Origin: a virus
Strand: one strand, 5' to 3'
IMG/VR virus record: IMGVR_UViG_3300045747_000569
Span: 1 to 21,885 of that record
Length of the DNA stretch: 21,885 bases
The number at the start of each line of letters is the position of its first letter. Position 1 is the stretch's first letter. The position numbers and the translations under genes were made by a program. Shown one piece after another: positions 7,287 to 14,217 of the stretch. Under the pieces are notes generated by a model. That model made no database searches. It saw only the letters and a list, made by a program, of their open reading frames with translations, and was not told the origin of the DNA.

Positions 7287-7891
7287 CCCTCGTGCAGCCC
7301 CCGTTCTGGGCCCACGGCACCCGCCAGGGGGTCGCCCCGCATGCGGTGTCGGTGCTCGTGACGCCGCCCGAGAGCGAGCCGATCGACCTGGCGACGGCGA
7401 AGCTGTACGCACGCCTCACCGGCACGGATCTCGATGGCTTGATCCCGGGGTTCATCACGTCGGCCCGAATGCAGGTCGAGCAGGAGACGGGACTCGCGCT
7501 GATCGAGCAAACCCGGGACGTCTCGTACGACGCGATCGCAGGGCCGATCCTCACGTTGCCGTCGCAGTCTCGACCGTTGCAGTCGGTCACCTCGATCACC
7601 TCGACGGATTCCGCCGGCGCCGAGCACGTCCTCGATCCCGCGAACTACGTCGTCGATTTGGCGAGCGCGCGGATTGGATTGGCGATCGGCGGCGCGTGGG
7701 CGAGTGACCTGAGACCCTTTCGTCCGTACGTGATTCGGATCGTCTCTGGCTGGGCAACACCCGAGGCTGTCCCGCAGCCGTTGAAAGACGCGGTCGGGTT
7801 CTTCGTGGACTACCTCGTGAACAAAGACGCGATGGCGCTCCAGCTCTACGAGCAGGCGATCGCGAACTGGCGCCCGGTGGTGGTGGCGTAG
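7283..7891 (+). CDS. Head-tail connector protein (gp6 / phiE125 gp8-like)
   Basis: The 202-aa protein would form the ring under the portal. I chose the GTG at 7283 because of the GTGA overlap. The pattern fits this connector family: EPIDLATAKLYARL (a helix following an acidic-Pro start), DLDGLIPGFITSARMQVEQE (long helix), TGLALIEQTRDVSYDAI, LPSQSRPLQSVTSI, NYVVDLASARIGL, a YVIRIVSGWATPEAVPQPLK strand-turn, and a C-terminal helix with DAVGFFVDYLVNKD. The frame continues upstream to 7082, but that part overlaps the zinc protein and lacks family features. Confidence 0.8.
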   Translation: MTLVQPPFWAHGTRQGVAPHAVSVLVTPPESEPIDLATAKLYARLTGTDLDGLIPGFITSARMQVEQETGLALIEQTRDVSYDAIAGPILTLPSQSRPLQSVTSITSTDSAGAEHVLDPANYVVDLASARIGLAIGGAWASDLRPFRPYVIRIVSGWATPEAVPQPLKDAVGFFVDYLVNKDAMALQLYEQAIANWRPVVVA

Positions 7892-8470
7892 ATGGCGCCC
7901 CCGGACCCCGTCCTCCGTGAGTCGATCGAGATCCAAGAGAACCTTCCGGACCCCGTCCCAGTGGCGACGCTCACCCGCACGTCGGCGACGGCGACCGTGA
8001 CTACGGCCACGCCCCACGGGTTCACGACGGGCGACTTCGTCCAGATCGCCGGCACGACGCCCACGGGCTACGGCGGCAAGGTCAAGATCACCGTCACGGG
8101 CCCGACGACGTTCACCTATCCGGTCCTTGGGACGCTCGCCACGCCGGCCACCGGGACGATCACGGTGACGTACGTGAGTGACGCCCAGGGCGGTCGCAAG
8201 ATCGGCTGGGAAGCCCTGCGCACCATCCACGCGGAGGCGATCCCGGTCAAGGCGTGGGAGAAGCTCCAGGTGCAGGCGCTCCAGGGCCAACTCGACTATC
8301 GCTTCCGGATTCATACCGTGGACGCCGGCGGGATCACCGACGAGATGCGGATCGTGTGGACGCCGCAATGGCCCGCGGGCTCGCCGGTGCATACGCTCGA
8401 GATCAGCGGCATCTTGCCCGATCGCGACGGGCGCCAGTTCGTGTTCCTCGAGGCGGGGGAGACGGTCTGA
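7892..8470 (+). CDS. Head-closure / head-tail adaptor protein with inserted beta domain
   Basis: This 192-aa protein looks like a head-tail adaptor (head-closure knob) made of two separated parts. Residues 1-22 hold the first strand (LRESIEIQE). Residues 97-192 hold the rest: DAQGGRKIGWEALRTIHAEA, then LDYRFRIHTVDAGG, EMRIVWTP and HTLEISGILPDRDGRQF. Between them, residues about 24-96 form a separate beta module (TVTTATPHGFTTGDFVQIAG and TTFTYPVLG ... ATGTITVTY) of a kind common in phage tail adhesins. The usual adaptor is about 110 aa, so the insert explains the extra length. The start immediately follows the connector stop. Confidence 0.7.
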   Translation: MAPPDPVLRESIEIQENLPDPVPVATLTRTSATATVTTATPHGFTTGDFVQIAGTTPTGYGGKVKITVTGPTTFTYPVLGTLATPATGTITVTYVSDAQGGRKIGWEALRTIHAEAIPVKAWEKLQVQALQGQLDYRFRIHTVDAGGITDEMRIVWTPQWPAGSPVHTLEISGILPDRDGRQFVFLEAGETV

Positions 8471-8934
8471 TGCCGTACATCCTGCCCACGCGCGCCGTGC
8501 GCACGGCCCTCTACGCCCTCTTTGTCACGGACGAGGCATTGGCCGCGCTGACCCCGGGCGGCATTCAGACGGACGTCGGCACGGAAGCCCACGAGTACCC
8601 GTTCCTCTGGGTGGAGGTGTTCCACGATCAGAACTACGGGGGGCTCGGCACGTCACCGGGGCATGGATCGATGCCGGGGATTTCGGTCCGCCTCCACGTC
8701 TTCCAGGGCGATTACGGCACGCTGCAGGACGCCGAGACCGTGATGGAGCGCGCGATCTTCTTGCTCTGGGATACCGACGGGCACCCGCTCGGCGTGGAAG
8801 GCTACACAGTGTGCGCCGGCGGCCCGATGCCCGAGACGAGCTCGTTCCCGTTGTCGTTCGAGCTCCTGAACAACGTGCCGGTCAAGGAACTCGTGCAGCT
8901 CGCGGATCTGATTCTCGAAGAGGTGGCCGCCTGA
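8470..8934 (+). CDS. Tail terminator / tail completion protein candidate
   Basis: The 154-aa protein starts at an ATG overlapping the upstream stop (TGATG). It has an N-terminal helix (PTRAVRTALYALFV), an EYPFLWVEVFHD strand, a VRLHVFQGDYGTLQDAETV segment and a helix leading to FLLWD. This arrangement of alpha/beta segments, with a short hydrophobic strand then LHVxxxxxGxxEAxxxxxxA, is like DUF3168/gpU-type tail terminators that cap the tail tube. Its place between head closure and tube genes agrees with that. The similarity is by pattern only, and another neck protein is possible. Confidence 0.5.
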   Translation: MPYILPTRAVRTALYALFVTDEALAALTPGGIQTDVGTEAHEYPFLWVEVFHDQNYGGLGTSPGHGSMPGISVRLHVFQGDYGTLQDAETVMERAIFLLWDTDGHPLGVEGYTVCAGGPMPETSSFPLSFELLNNVPVKELVQLADLILEEVAA

Positions 8935-9146
8935 TGCGCCCTGAGCCGACACCGGTCAACGCACCCGTGATTGTCGATCCGACCGGGAAGCCGGCACGCA
9001 CGGCCACGAGTACGGCGTGTCCGCGGTGTGCGGCGGGGCCGGAACGGCGAATCGCGTCGTGTGGATTTGGGGTCCGTCGGCCCTGTTGTGAGTCGTGCGG
9101 GTACGTCTGGGCAGGCGAAGTATTCAAGGAGCCCGTCAATGGGTAA
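8934..9146 (+). CDS. Small zinc-ribbon protein
   Basis: This 70-aa protein carries a four-cysteine zinc ribbon: CPRC near residues 29-32, and CCESCGY near residues 51-57. A Gly/Arg-rich stretch lies between them. Its start overlaps the previous stop (TGATG), and its end overlaps the next gene by 8 nt. Zinc-ribbon proteins of this size occur next to tail tube genes in some phages, but their job is not established. Together with the gene at 7029, it makes two zinc-type proteins in one neck/tail operon. Confidence 0.65.
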   Translation: MRPEPTPVNAPVIVDPTGKPARTATSTACPRCAAGPERRIASCGFGVRRPCCESCGYVWAGEVFKEPVNG

Positions 9147-9864
9147 GGCGTCATCGGCACAATTCTCCGCGTTGACCGTCGACGGCTTCAATCTGCTCGC
9201 CGCGAAAGTCCAGAGCGTCAGCCACGAGATCGCGTTCGAGCTCGAGCCGGGCGATGGGCTCGGCGACGCCTGGCGGGAGAAGGCGCCGACCGGGATGTGG
9301 ACGGCGACCCTCGAACAGACCGGCGCGTTCTTCACCACGGCGGCAAACAGCATCCACGACGCCATGAACGGGCTTCCGGCCACGAAACGGATCGTGTCCT
9401 GGGCGACCGCGGGGAACACGATCGGCGCGGTCTTCAACGGGGCGATCGGGGCGTTCACGGCGAAATATGCCGTTCTGAGTGCGCTCGGCAAATTGACCAA
9501 AGCCAACGTGACGTACGCCGTCGCCGGCCAGGTCGATGAGGGCGTGATCCTCCAGCCGCAGCACCAGGAGACCGTGGACTGGACCGGGGCCTCGGTGGAT
9601 CACGGGGCCAGTTCCGCGAGCGGGGGCGTGGGGTATCTGTCCGTCTCGCAGATGGCGGGCCTCACCGGCTTTGTCGGCACCATCGAAGGGTCTGGCGACA
9701 ACGCGTCGTGGACGGCGCTCGGGCCGACGTTCGCCAACATCACCGCGGCGCCCGCAGTGCACCGGCTCGTCTTCGCGGGAGCCGTGCCGCGGTATCTCCG
9801 GTTCCGGGGCGACGTGACGGGCACAGGGACGGTGACGAGCTTCGTGGGGTTCGCGCGCACGTAA
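9139..9864 (+). CDS. Tail tube-like protein with C-terminal adhesin-like beta domain
   Basis: The 241-aa protein has a tube-type N-terminal domain (residues 1-160) with FSALTVDGFNLL, an AWREKAPTGMWTATLEQTGA motif at about 45-64, TAANSIHDAMNG, and ANVTYAVAGQVDEGVIL. The C-terminal domain (residues about 160-241) has SGGVGYLSVSQMAGLTGFVG, GSGDNASWTALG and PRYLRFRGDVTGTGTVTSF. This looks like the Ig- or galactose-binding-like beta sandwich found on surface-exposed tails. The WREKAPTGMW motif is shared with the next gene, so the two are probably paralogues. The ATG at 9139 overlaps the zinc-ribbon gene; an upstream in-frame extension is less likely. It may be the major tail protein or a decorated tube subunit. 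Confidence 0.65.
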   Translation: MGKASSAQFSALTVDGFNLLAAKVQSVSHEIAFELEPGDGLGDAWREKAPTGMWTATLEQTGAFFTTAANSIHDAMNGLPATKRIVSWATAGNTIGAVFNGAIGAFTAKYAVLSALGKLTKANVTYAVAGQVDEGVILQPQHQETVDWTGASVDHGASSASGGVGYLSVSQMAGLTGFVGTIEGSGDNASWTALGPTFANITAAPAVHRLVFAGAVPRYLRFRGDVTGTGTVTSFVGFART

Positions 9865-9909
9865 CGCGCGGAGTGGTCTCAGTTTTTAGACAAAGGCAGG
9901 GTAGACATC

Positions 9910-10332
9910 ATGGCCGTAGGGAAACAGGGCTCCGCCGATGTGATCGTGACGCTGGATGACGCCGCGAGCGCCCCCCAAGTCGTGACGGACTTCATCATGG
10001 ATCTCGGGGGCGCCGAGATCGAGATGGAACTCGAATCGTCGGAGTCGTTTGGCAAGAAGTGGCGCGAGAAGGCGCCGACCGGCATGTGGACGTGTCCCCC
10101 GATCGCGATGAAAGGCCACTACGACACGACGCCCGTCACGGGGCCCACGGTCGTGATGCGTCCGGATCCGAACGTCGCGCCGACCTTGCGCACCCTGAAG
10201 ATCGAGTTCGGCGACGGCACGAGTTTCACGGTCGAGGCGTGGCTGAACAAGTTCAAGGTGACACCCACGAATGGAAAACTGACCGGGTTCGAGGCCACGG
10301 CGACCCCAAGCGGCGCAGCGGTCTGGGCGTAG
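9910..10332 (+). CDS. Tail tube protein (short paralogue)
   Basis: This 140-aa protein is a single tube-fold domain. It opens with VGKQGSADVIVTLDDAA and contains MDLGGAEIEMELESSESFG, then KKWREKAPTGMWTCPP, which is nearly identical to the motif in the gene before. It closes with LKIEFGDGTSFTVEAWLNKF and a FEATATPSGAAVW strand. Such proteins stack as hexameric rings to form the siphophage tail tube. A 45-nt gap separates it from the longer paralogue, with AGGG before the ATG. Which of the two is the main tube subunit cannot be told from sequence alone. Confidence 0.65.
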   Translation: MAVGKQGSADVIVTLDDAASAPQVVTDFIMDLGGAEIEMELESSESFGKKWREKAPTGMWTCPPIAMKGHYDTTPVTGPTVVMRPDPNVAPTLRTLKIEFGDGTSFTVEAWLNKFKVTPTNGKLTGFEATATPSGAAVWA

Positions 10333-10336
10333 TCCC

Positions 10337-10858
10337 ATGCCCTCGCCGTTCGCCAGTCGCACGGTGTCCGATCCGATCCCCCTCCCGTTCGATGCGGGAC
10401 AGTGGATCCAGGTCCGCACGCTCACCGCGCGGGAGTGTGATACCTGCCGGCAGGCCCATGCCGCAGGGATTGCGGCCGGCGATGCGCGGCTGTGGCCGAT
10501 GCGGTTCCGGCGGATCCTCGAAGGCAGCGTGTCGGACAAGGCCCTGGTCGACCAGGCCATCGCCGATCCGTTGACCGGCTGGGACCGCTTTTCGCTCGTG
10601 CGCTTGGGGCTGGTGGCGTGGTCGTATCCGCAGTCGATCGCGATCATGCCAGGCACGCCGGCGGCGATGAACCCGGACGGCACGACCAAGACGCCCGCGA
10701 TCCCGGCGATCGACCACGTCGGCGACCTGGTGGATGAGGCGGTGGATTTCTTCGCGACCGCGGTCCTCCGTAAAACCAAGCCCGGGTTGTTCCTCACGAC
10801 GGAGGAGGACATCGAGGCGGCCCAAAAACACCTACCGGGCCCTGTACCGCCTGCTTGA
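10337..10858 (+). CDS. Tail assembly chaperone, short form (gpG-like)
   Basis: The 173-aa protein fits the position and form of the lambda gpG-type chaperone that coats the tape measure during tail assembly. It has a helical middle (TARECDTCRQAHAAGIAAGD), a MRFRRILEGSVSDKALVDQA segment, and GLVAWSYPQSIAIM with a short helix before DEAVDFFATAVLRKTKPG. Near its end, the sequence GCC CAA AAA CAC contains a run of five A residues (10824-10828), where a shift would give the longer form. Without a shift, translation ends at the TGA at 10856-10858. The chaperone identity is inferred from gene order, size and the frameshift arrangement. Confidence 0.7.
   Translation: MPSPFASRTVSDPIPLPFDAGQWIQVRTLTARECDTCRQAHAAGIAAGDARLWPMRFRRILEGSVSDKALVDQAIADPLTGWDRFSLVRLGLVAWSYPQSIAIMPGTPAAMNPDGTTKTPAIPAIDHVGDLVDEAVDFFATAVLRKTKPGLFLTTEEDIEAAQKHLPGPVPPA
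10823..10829 (+). promoter_or_regulatory. Candidate programmed frameshift site CAAAAAC (-2 or +1)
   Basis: The gpG-like frame reads CAA AAA CAC here, while the downstream frame reads CCC AAA AAC ACC. A tRNA-Lys on AAA at 10826-10828 can slip back two bases onto a perfect AAA at 10824-10826 and continue with AAC ACC TAC. That would be a -2 shift with full re-pairing. A +1 slip (AAA to AAC) gives the same frame with weaker pairing. No ATG or GTG start is present in the downstream frame between this point and about 10950, although conserved-looking protein sequence begins at once. Confidence 0.6.
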
Positions 10859-11138
10859 AGGCGGGCAGCGGCCCAGCTATCGACCGGTCAGCCCGCTCGC
10901 GCACTACGTCGGGCGCATCTGCGAAGAGTTCCCGGCGCTGAAGCCGTCTGACGTGCTGGCGGAACGGGCCCGGCTGCCCGAGGGGTTCCTCGAAGAGATC
11001 GTCGAATCCCGATCGTTTGCGCGCGCGGTGCAGGCCAATCAGATCGACCCGAAAGGCTGGCAGTCCTCACCCATGCGGATCACGGCGATGGAATGCGAAC
11101 ACGAAATGGCGGAAGAGGAGATCGCGTCGCGTGGCTGA
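10824..11138 (+). CDS. Tail assembly chaperone, frameshift extension (gpT-like part of gpGT)
   Basis: Read in the next frame from the slippery site, this adds about 103 residues: NTYRALYRLLEGG, RPVSPLAHYVGRICEEFPAL, SDVLAERARLPEGFLEEIVE and on to EMAEEEIASRG. Fused to the first 164 residues of the gpG-like protein after a -2 shift, the product would be about 267 aa. In lambda, the minor gpGT form binds the tape measure through its T part. The nominal ORF reaches back to an ATG at 10734, but that upstream part is Arg/Ser-rich shadow sequence from the overlapping frame. The stop overlaps the next gene's GTG start region by 8 nt. Confidence 0.65.
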   Translation, partial: KNTYRALYRLLEGGQRPSYRPVSPLAHYVGRICEEFPALKPSDVLAERARLPEGFLEEIVESRSFARAVQANQIDPKGWQSSPMRITAMECEHEMAEEEIASRG

Positions 11139-11580
11139 TTCCTTCACGATCGACATCGACACGGCGCCGCTCCTGGCCGCCTTGGCGGCGATCCCGGAGG
11201 CGGTGCATGCCCATCTGAAGGCGGCGGCAAAGATCACGGCGGAGCACATCGCCACGGAAGCACGCGCGCGGGTGGCCCGTCGGACCGGGACGACGGCGTC
11301 CCTCATCACGGTCGAGGAGACGACCAGCGGGGATGGCTACGTGATCTATGTCGCGCCCGACGTCACGTTGTCGTGGCACGACATGCCGTCCGGGCGAGGG
11401 CATACCCAGAAGGTGACCTACAACGCGGTGGCGGGCTGGTTGGAGTTCGGGACGAAGTTCATGAGCGCGAAGCCCTTCCTGTTCGTGTCCGCCCGCCTCG
11501 AAGAAGGCGCCCACGACCAGCGGGCGCGCGAGGCGGTGCAAGACGCGATCGATGAAAGCGGACTCGGAGAGGCGGCGTAA
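11131..11580 (+). CDS. HK97 gp10-like neck/minor tail protein
   Basis: The 149-aa protein starts at GTG 11131. It has IDTAPLLAALAAIPEAVHAH, a helix AAAKITAEHIATEARARV, then RRTGTTASLI, a beta segment DGYVIYVAPDV, and the closing pattern WLEFGTKFMSAKPFLFVSAR with a final helix. The layout of a helix ending in ARxxxxRRTG followed by VEFGTxxxxAxPFLxPA is typical of HK97 gp10-type proteins. In HK97 these sit between the head-closure and tail-terminator genes. Here the gene lies between the chaperone and the tape measure, an unusual place. GAGGAG lies upstream of the start. Confidence 0.75.
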   Translation: MADSFTIDIDTAPLLAALAAIPEAVHAHLKAAAKITAEHIATEARARVARRTGTTASLITVEETTSGDGYVIYVAPDVTLSWHDMPSGRGHTQKVTYNAVAGWLEFGTKFMSAKPFLFVSARLEEGAHDQRAREAVQDAIDESGLGEAA

Positions 11581-14217
11581 GTGGCTGGCTCGAACCCCGC
11601 CCTCATCGTCCGCGTGGCCGCCACGATCGAGGAACTGCGGCGGAATCTCGCCGAGGGTGTCTCGCAGATCGAAACCACCACGGCGGCCATGGGCAAACTG
11701 GCGGCGTCGTTCTCCGGCGACAAGTTGATCCAGGCGGCCCAGAACGTGACGGCCGCGGTGAACTCGATCGGCGGGGCCTCCAAGCTCACCGATGCGGAAG
11801 CCGCCCGCGTCAATGCGACGCTGGAAAAGGCGCTCGAGAAGTATGAGGCGCTCGGTCGCGTCGCCCCGCCAGGGATGCGAGAGTTGGCCGATGAAACCAA
11901 GCGCGTGGACACCGAGAGTAGTGGGCTGACGGAGACGGTCAAGCAGCTCGCGCTCGGCTTTCTCGCGATGTTCACGGCACGGGCGGCGTTCACCTTCGTG
12001 AAGGCGACGCTCGAGGAAGCCTCGGCGCTCCAGGATCTCAGTCGGCAGACACGCATCAACGTCGAAGACCTCCAACTCCTCGCGGGCGCGATGTCCCAGT
12101 TCGGAGTGGACGCCGACACGCTCGGGAAGGGGCTGTTCAAACTGTCGCGCGGCATTGCCGGCGGTGACGAGTCGGTGGCGACGGGACTCCACATGATGGG
12201 GATGTCCCTGAAGGACCTCGACGGCATCAACGGCAAGGAATTGTTCCTCAAGATTGAAGGCGGGCTGGCCACGTTACAGGGCGGCCTGCGGGATACGGCG
12301 GCGGCGGATCTCTTCGGGGGGCGGTTGGGGGCGGCCATGGCGGGGGCCTCGGAAGGGATCGGCGGCGCGATCGCGACCTGGGAACGCTTGAACCAGGTCG
12401 CGAGCTCCGAGTCGGTCGAGGCGCTGGAGACGTTCAATGAGGCGATCAAGCGGGCCAACAAGAACCTCGACGCCATAGCCGCGAACATGATCGGTCCCGT
12501 CGCGCAGGGCTTCAATGTCGTGATTGCGGCGGCCGAGAAGGGCGCGCCGAAATGGGATCTGTTCGTCGCGATGGTGAAGGACTTCGCGGCGAGCAATGTC
12601 GTGACCGGGGCCAGCGCGTCCAACCTGGCCACGCTCCTCGACGGCCTCAACACGAAAACGACTGAGGGTGCGGCCGCGCACCAGAAACTCGCTGAACAAG
12701 CGCGGGCCTTGGACGCCGCCGGTGGTCCGCTCAAGGACGGCATGACGCTCCAACTCGGGTTGCATGGGCAGATTGCGGCGGCGATCGATACGCGGACCCA
12801 GGCCGAGAAGTTCATGGCGGCCCTCGAAGCGGACGCGACCGTCGCGTTGACCGCGGCGCAGCGCGCCAACCTCGCCCACCTGGCCGAGATTGGGGCCCTC
12901 ACGGCCTCGAACGCGGCCGCGATCGGCGTCAATGGGGCGCAGTTCGAGCTCTACAAGGCATCGATCGACCACGCCAAGACCGCGACCGAGGCCCTCGCGA
13001 AGGCCACCCGCGACCTGGACACCGAGACCGTCACGCAGTTGAAGAATGCGCTCAAGGGGATGGCGGAGGTCGAGAAGGCGCGGCTCGATGGTGCGATGGG
13101 GAACTACCGCGAGCAGATCCGCGCCGTCCAGGATCTGGACATCGCCGAGCAGGCGGCGTTCAAGCGGACCTTCGAGTCACTCGACGATGAAGTCAAACGC
13201 CGCGGGGTGCTCGGCGAGAGCGTCACCGCCCACATCAAGCGCATGGACGAGGAGGCGGCGCTCCAGACCAAACTCGCGGGCGTGACGAACACGGCGATCC
13301 TCTCGGAGTTCGATGCGCAGACGAAGCTCAACGCGTCCTGGGGGCTCGATGCCTACGGCGCCCTGAAGCTGCAGAAGACCGCCCGCGATGAGTACCTCGC
13401 GGATTTGGCGACGCTCCATCAAGCCAAGGTGGACGGGGTCTCGCAGTCGAAAGAGGAGCAGATCCTCCTCGACACGTACCTCGGAAAACTGGCGGCGATC
13501 CCGCCGGTCATGGATCAAGTCAAGGCCGCCGGCGGTCGGGTCGCGGACAGCTTGACCGAGATGACGGGGACGGCCGGCGCCTTCGGGATGGCGATGATCG
13601 ACACGTCCGGCAAATCGATCAGCGCCCTCGCGGCGCTCACGGACGTGTCGAAGGGCTACACGGACGCCGTCCGGGCCGAAATGGAAATGCTCGTCTCCGA
13701 CTCCGTGCGCATGGAACAGGGGATGGCCGCGCAGTCCGCGCTCTTTTTCGAGCAGATGCGGAATCAAGCCGCGTCCCAGTCCAACTTTGCGATCCAAGGC
13801 GGCACGAACGCCGCGGCATCCCAGGCGCTGACGCAAGTCAACGCGGACGTGTTCGGACCCTACGGCCAGATGCCGCTCTCGATGGAGACGTACAACGCGC
13901 TGTCCGCGGAGGTGCAGCGGCGGATGTTCGATCTCGGTTTCGGGGCGACGCCGGTCGCGCTCAACATGCGGCGCGACAGCGGGGGACCCGTCTCGGCGGG
14001 CCAGTCCTACTACATCGGCACGGGCGCCCAGCCCGAGCTCTTCACCCCGTCCTCGAGCGGCTTCATGACGCCGGCGGGCAGCGGGGGCACGACCGTCAAC
14101 GTGACGATCCAGGTCACGCAACCGCTCGGGACCCCGGACGCGATCGCCCGAGCCGTCGGCGAGGCCCTGAACGCGCGGATGCGCAGCCTCGGTGATCGCA
14201 CCCCATGGCAGTCCTAA
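11581..14217 (+). CDS. Tail tape measure protein
   Basis: This 878-aa protein starts at a GTG directly after the upstream stop. Its length would set the tail length; at the roughly 0.15 nm per residue usually assumed, that is on the order of 130 nm. It is largely helical with Ala/Lys/Glu heptads. It has a hydrophobic segment LALGFLAMFTARAAFTFV at about 123-140, and a middle segment (AFGMAMIDTSGKSISALAAL). The C-terminus has the common tape-measure ending RRDSGGPVSAGQSYYIGTGAQPEL followed by FTPSSSGFMTPAGSGG and a beta-like segment. No peptidoglycan hydrolase domain was noticed. It overlaps the hub gene by 13 nt. Confidence 0.88.
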   Translation: MAGSNPALIVRVAATIEELRRNLAEGVSQIETTTAAMGKLAASFSGDKLIQAAQNVTAAVNSIGGASKLTDAEAARVNATLEKALEKYEALGRVAPPGMRELADETKRVDTESSGLTETVKQLALGFLAMFTARAAFTFVKATLEEASALQDLSRQTRINVEDLQLLAGAMSQFGVDADTLGKGLFKLSRGIAGGDESVATGLHMMGMSLKDLDGINGKELFLKIEGGLATLQGGLRDTAAADLFGGRLGAAMAGASEGIGGAIATWERLNQVASSESVEALETFNEAIKRANKNLDAIAANMIGPVAQGFNVVIAAAEKGAPKWDLFVAMVKDFAASNVVTGASASNLATLLDGLNTKTTEGAAAHQKLAEQARALDAAGGPLKDGMTLQLGLHGQIAAAIDTRTQAEKFMAALEADATVALTAAQRANLAHLAEIGALTASNAAAIGVNGAQFELYKASIDHAKTATEALAKATRDLDTETVTQLKNALKGMAEVEKARLDGAMGNYREQIRAVQDLDIAEQAAFKRTFESLDDEVKRRGVLGESVTAHIKRMDEEAALQTKLAGVTNTAILSEFDAQTKLNASWGLDAYGALKLQKTARDEYLADLATLHQAKVDGVSQSKEEQILLDTYLGKLAAIPPVMDQVKAAGGRVADSLTEMTGTAGAFGMAMIDTSGKSISALAALTDVSKGYTDAVRAEMEMLVSDSVRMEQGMAAQSALFFEQMRNQAASQSNFAIQGGTNAAASQALTQVNADVFGPYGQMPLSMETYNALSAEVQRRMFDLGFGATPVALNMRRDSGGPVSAGQSYYIGTGAQPELFTPSSSGFMTPAGSGGTTVNVTIQVTQPLGTPDAIARAVGEALNARMRSLGDRTPWQS

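Noticed and set aside
6328-7707. 459-codon + strand frame crossing the capsid end and the next genes
   Set aside because: Arg-rich shadow crossing several real gene boundaries.
7037-8392. 451-codon minus-strand open frame across connector genes
   Set aside because: No recognisable motif; it covers three well-supported + strand genes.
11418-12932. 504-codon open frame on the minus strand across the tape measure gene
   Set aside because: Ser/Ala/Arg-rich shadow of the tape measure gene; no domain, and all neighbours are on the + strand.
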